A stretch of DNA of 20,835 bases from IMG/VR virus record IMGVR_UViG_3300048032_000088, positions 1 through 20,835 of that record; one strand, 5' to 3'. Origin of the DNA: a virus. The translations under genes were made by a program, and so were the position numbers. Below the pieces are notes generated by a model. The model made no database searches. It saw only the letters and a program-made list of their open reading frames with translations, and was not told the DNA's origin. This document shows positions 19,753 through 20,835 of this stretch, piece after piece. Numbering within the stretch: the stretch's first letter is position 1; every line of letters begins with the position of its first letter.

Positions 19753-20835
19753 ATGGGACAGTCTATAATTATAAACTTCGACTCCGACGACTTAACTACA
19801 GCTAGAGCGCGGAGCGTAACAGATTTAAGAAAGCAGGACTTCGCTCAGTTCGTTTCTGGCGACGCCTTGGTGTTAGATCTCTTCCTCACAGGAACTAGCG
19901 GACTTTTAAATATACAGGACTACGCGGAAGTAAGAGTAGGAATCGGAGATCTAGACGCTAGGCCTACGAACGGAACTTACTCGATAGATACTAGCAATAC
20001 TTTAAACTACAACCATAGCGCATCTGAGCTAGAGTCTATTATCGACTCAGCTGTAGCTGAAGCGACAGTAACGGAGTTAGCTAGCTTCGTTTTTAAGGTT
20101 CAATTCGACGCTGTAGGAGCGCAAACTATTCCTACTATCGATTCGCGACTACTAACTCCTAGTAGCACTGTTAGCGTAACGAAGCTCGTTACGGGAGACG
20201 CTACGACTAAGGAAACTTGGCTTTGGCGGATATATCAAAACCCCGCGGCCTTTACTAAGACTTTTACTGATATAAGCGGAGACGGAGTTCGAGGAACTCT
20301 ATCTCTAGCTACTTCGGGTATCTACGATCTACTAGGATCTAATCCGTCCGTAAAAACCTTCTTCGAAGTAGAGCTAACGGATTCGGACGGAACTGTTCAA
20401 ACAGTCCTGCAGGCTAGAGTAACTCTTAACGGAGAAGTTATCGGACACAACTTTACTGGATCGACTCCTGTTAGTCCTTCGATTCCTCCTTCCGCTACCG
20501 ACTTCTTAGAATCGTTTCCAGATCCAGAAATCGTAGGAACTCTTACAGTAGGAGATATCGAAATCGAATCTGCTAGCTCTACCGTAAACGATCTTCTAGA
20601 CGCATCTAGCGGACTTGAAGCTCGTGATGCTATCGGAGCAGTCAACTACCCCTACACTACGGACATTCAAGCTGGCACAGCGCAGACACGGAATCTTACG
20701 ACTATTGATGACACATCTGGGTATGACAACAACAATATCACTTCTATTTACATTGGAAGTAATGTGACTTCGATTGGAAATTATTCGTTTTACTACGCCC
20801 AAAACCTGACTAGCGTCAGTATTCCAGACAGCGTC
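19753..20835 (+). CDS. Tail fibre-like protein with C-terminal leucine-rich repeat (partial)
   Basis: The frame is open from ATG at 19753 to the window edge, 361 residues, with no stop. Residues 1-270 are beta-rich with Gly/Thr/Asp turns, for example LNIQDYAEVRVGIGDLDARP (52-71) and ATTKETWLWRIYQNP, a layout I associate with proteins that anchor fibres or form the base of tail tips. LLDASSGLEARDAIGA (about 281-296) is the Ala/Leu hinge that often links fibre shafts to exchangeable tips. From about residue 328, NNNITSIYIGSNVTSIGNYS and NLTSVSIPDSV match the BspA-type (LRR_5) leucine-rich repeat. Codon use changes near 20630 (ATT, GAT, GTG, CTG, CCC), so the repeat domain looks imported. It probably binds the host surface. 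The 3' end lies outside the window. Confidence 0.75.
   Translation, partial: MGQSIIINFDSDDLTTARARSVTDLRKQDFAQFVSGDALVLDLFLTGTSGLLNIQDYAEVRVGIGDLDARPTNGTYSIDTSNTLNYNHSASELESIIDSAVAEATVTELASFVFKVQFDAVGAQTIPTIDSRLLTPSSTVSVTKLVTGDATTKETWLWRIYQNPAAFTKTFTDISGDGVRGTLSLATSGIYDLLGSNPSVKTFFEVELTDSDGTVQTVLQARVTLNGEVIGHNFTGSTPVSPSIPPSATDFLESFPDPEIVGTLTVGDIEIESASSTVNDLLDASSGLEARDAIGAVNYPYTTDIQAGTAQTRNLTTIDDTSGYDNNNITSIYIGSNVTSIGNYSFYYAQNLTSVSIPDSV

Noticed and set aside
1-20835. CRISPR array, tRNA, integrase, attachment site or reverse-transcriptase diversity system
   Set aside because: I looked for regularly spaced repeats, cloverleaf genes, recombinase motifs and reverse transcriptase motifs and saw none.

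Overview
The window is one continuous stretch of a tailed double-stranded DNA phage or prophage: the packaging, head, neck and tail genes, all on the + strand. Gene starts overlap or nearly touch. I recognise a GpA-type terminase, a gpW-like joining protein, a lambda-type portal, a prohead protease with a nested scaffold, a decoration protein, an HK97-fold capsid protein, neck proteins and a tape measure protein. This is the plan of a siphovirus with a lambda-style head. I see no integrase, lysis, replication or tRNA genes, so lifestyle cannot be decided. The host is unknown. Gene starts rarely carry a Shine-Dalgarno sequence, and the last gene runs into a BspA-type leucine-rich repeat. Both would fit a host such as Verrucomicrobiota or Bacteroidota, but this is weak inference.

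Layout. (1) 79-3233: small terminase, a basic protein of unknown role, large terminase. A 12-bp inverted repeat spans the small terminase stop. (2) 3279-4918: two genes of unknown function with their own terminators, sitting between the terminase and the head genes like a cargo cassette. (3) 4948-10223: head operon (gpW-like, portal, a 678-residue protein holding an N-terminal phage domain, a protease and a coiled-coil scaffold, then decoration and major capsid), closed by a strong hairpin terminator. (4) 10299-15424: neck and tail (stopper-like, tail terminator with an inserted domain, tube candidate, assembly chaperone, tape measure, two baseplate-side proteins). (5) 15429-20835: host-facing region. 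It has a 770-residue Ser/Thr-rich fibre-like protein, a glycosyltransferase-like gene, a dTDP-glucose 4,6-dehydratase-like gene, and a second tail-fibre-like gene cut by the window edge.

Most interesting signals. The 5-mer TTGAC, usually inside AATTGACA, lies 17-23 bases before five start points. Two of these are in-frame internal ATGs inside the 678-residue gene, exactly at the start of the protease module and of the scaffold module. The spacing is too short for a sigma-70 promoter to sit upstream of the start codon, so it looks like an unusual translation start signal and marks a three-level nested head gene. The sugar-nucleotide and glycosyltransferase pair beside the Ser/Thr-rich fibre suggests virion or surface glycosylation. 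The palindrome GTAC occurs only once in the window by my reading, and CCGG four times, which points to strong restriction-type avoidance. Several short stretches (an insert in the tail terminator, the tape measure end, the leucine-rich repeat) break the codon habits of their own genes and look like acquired modules.
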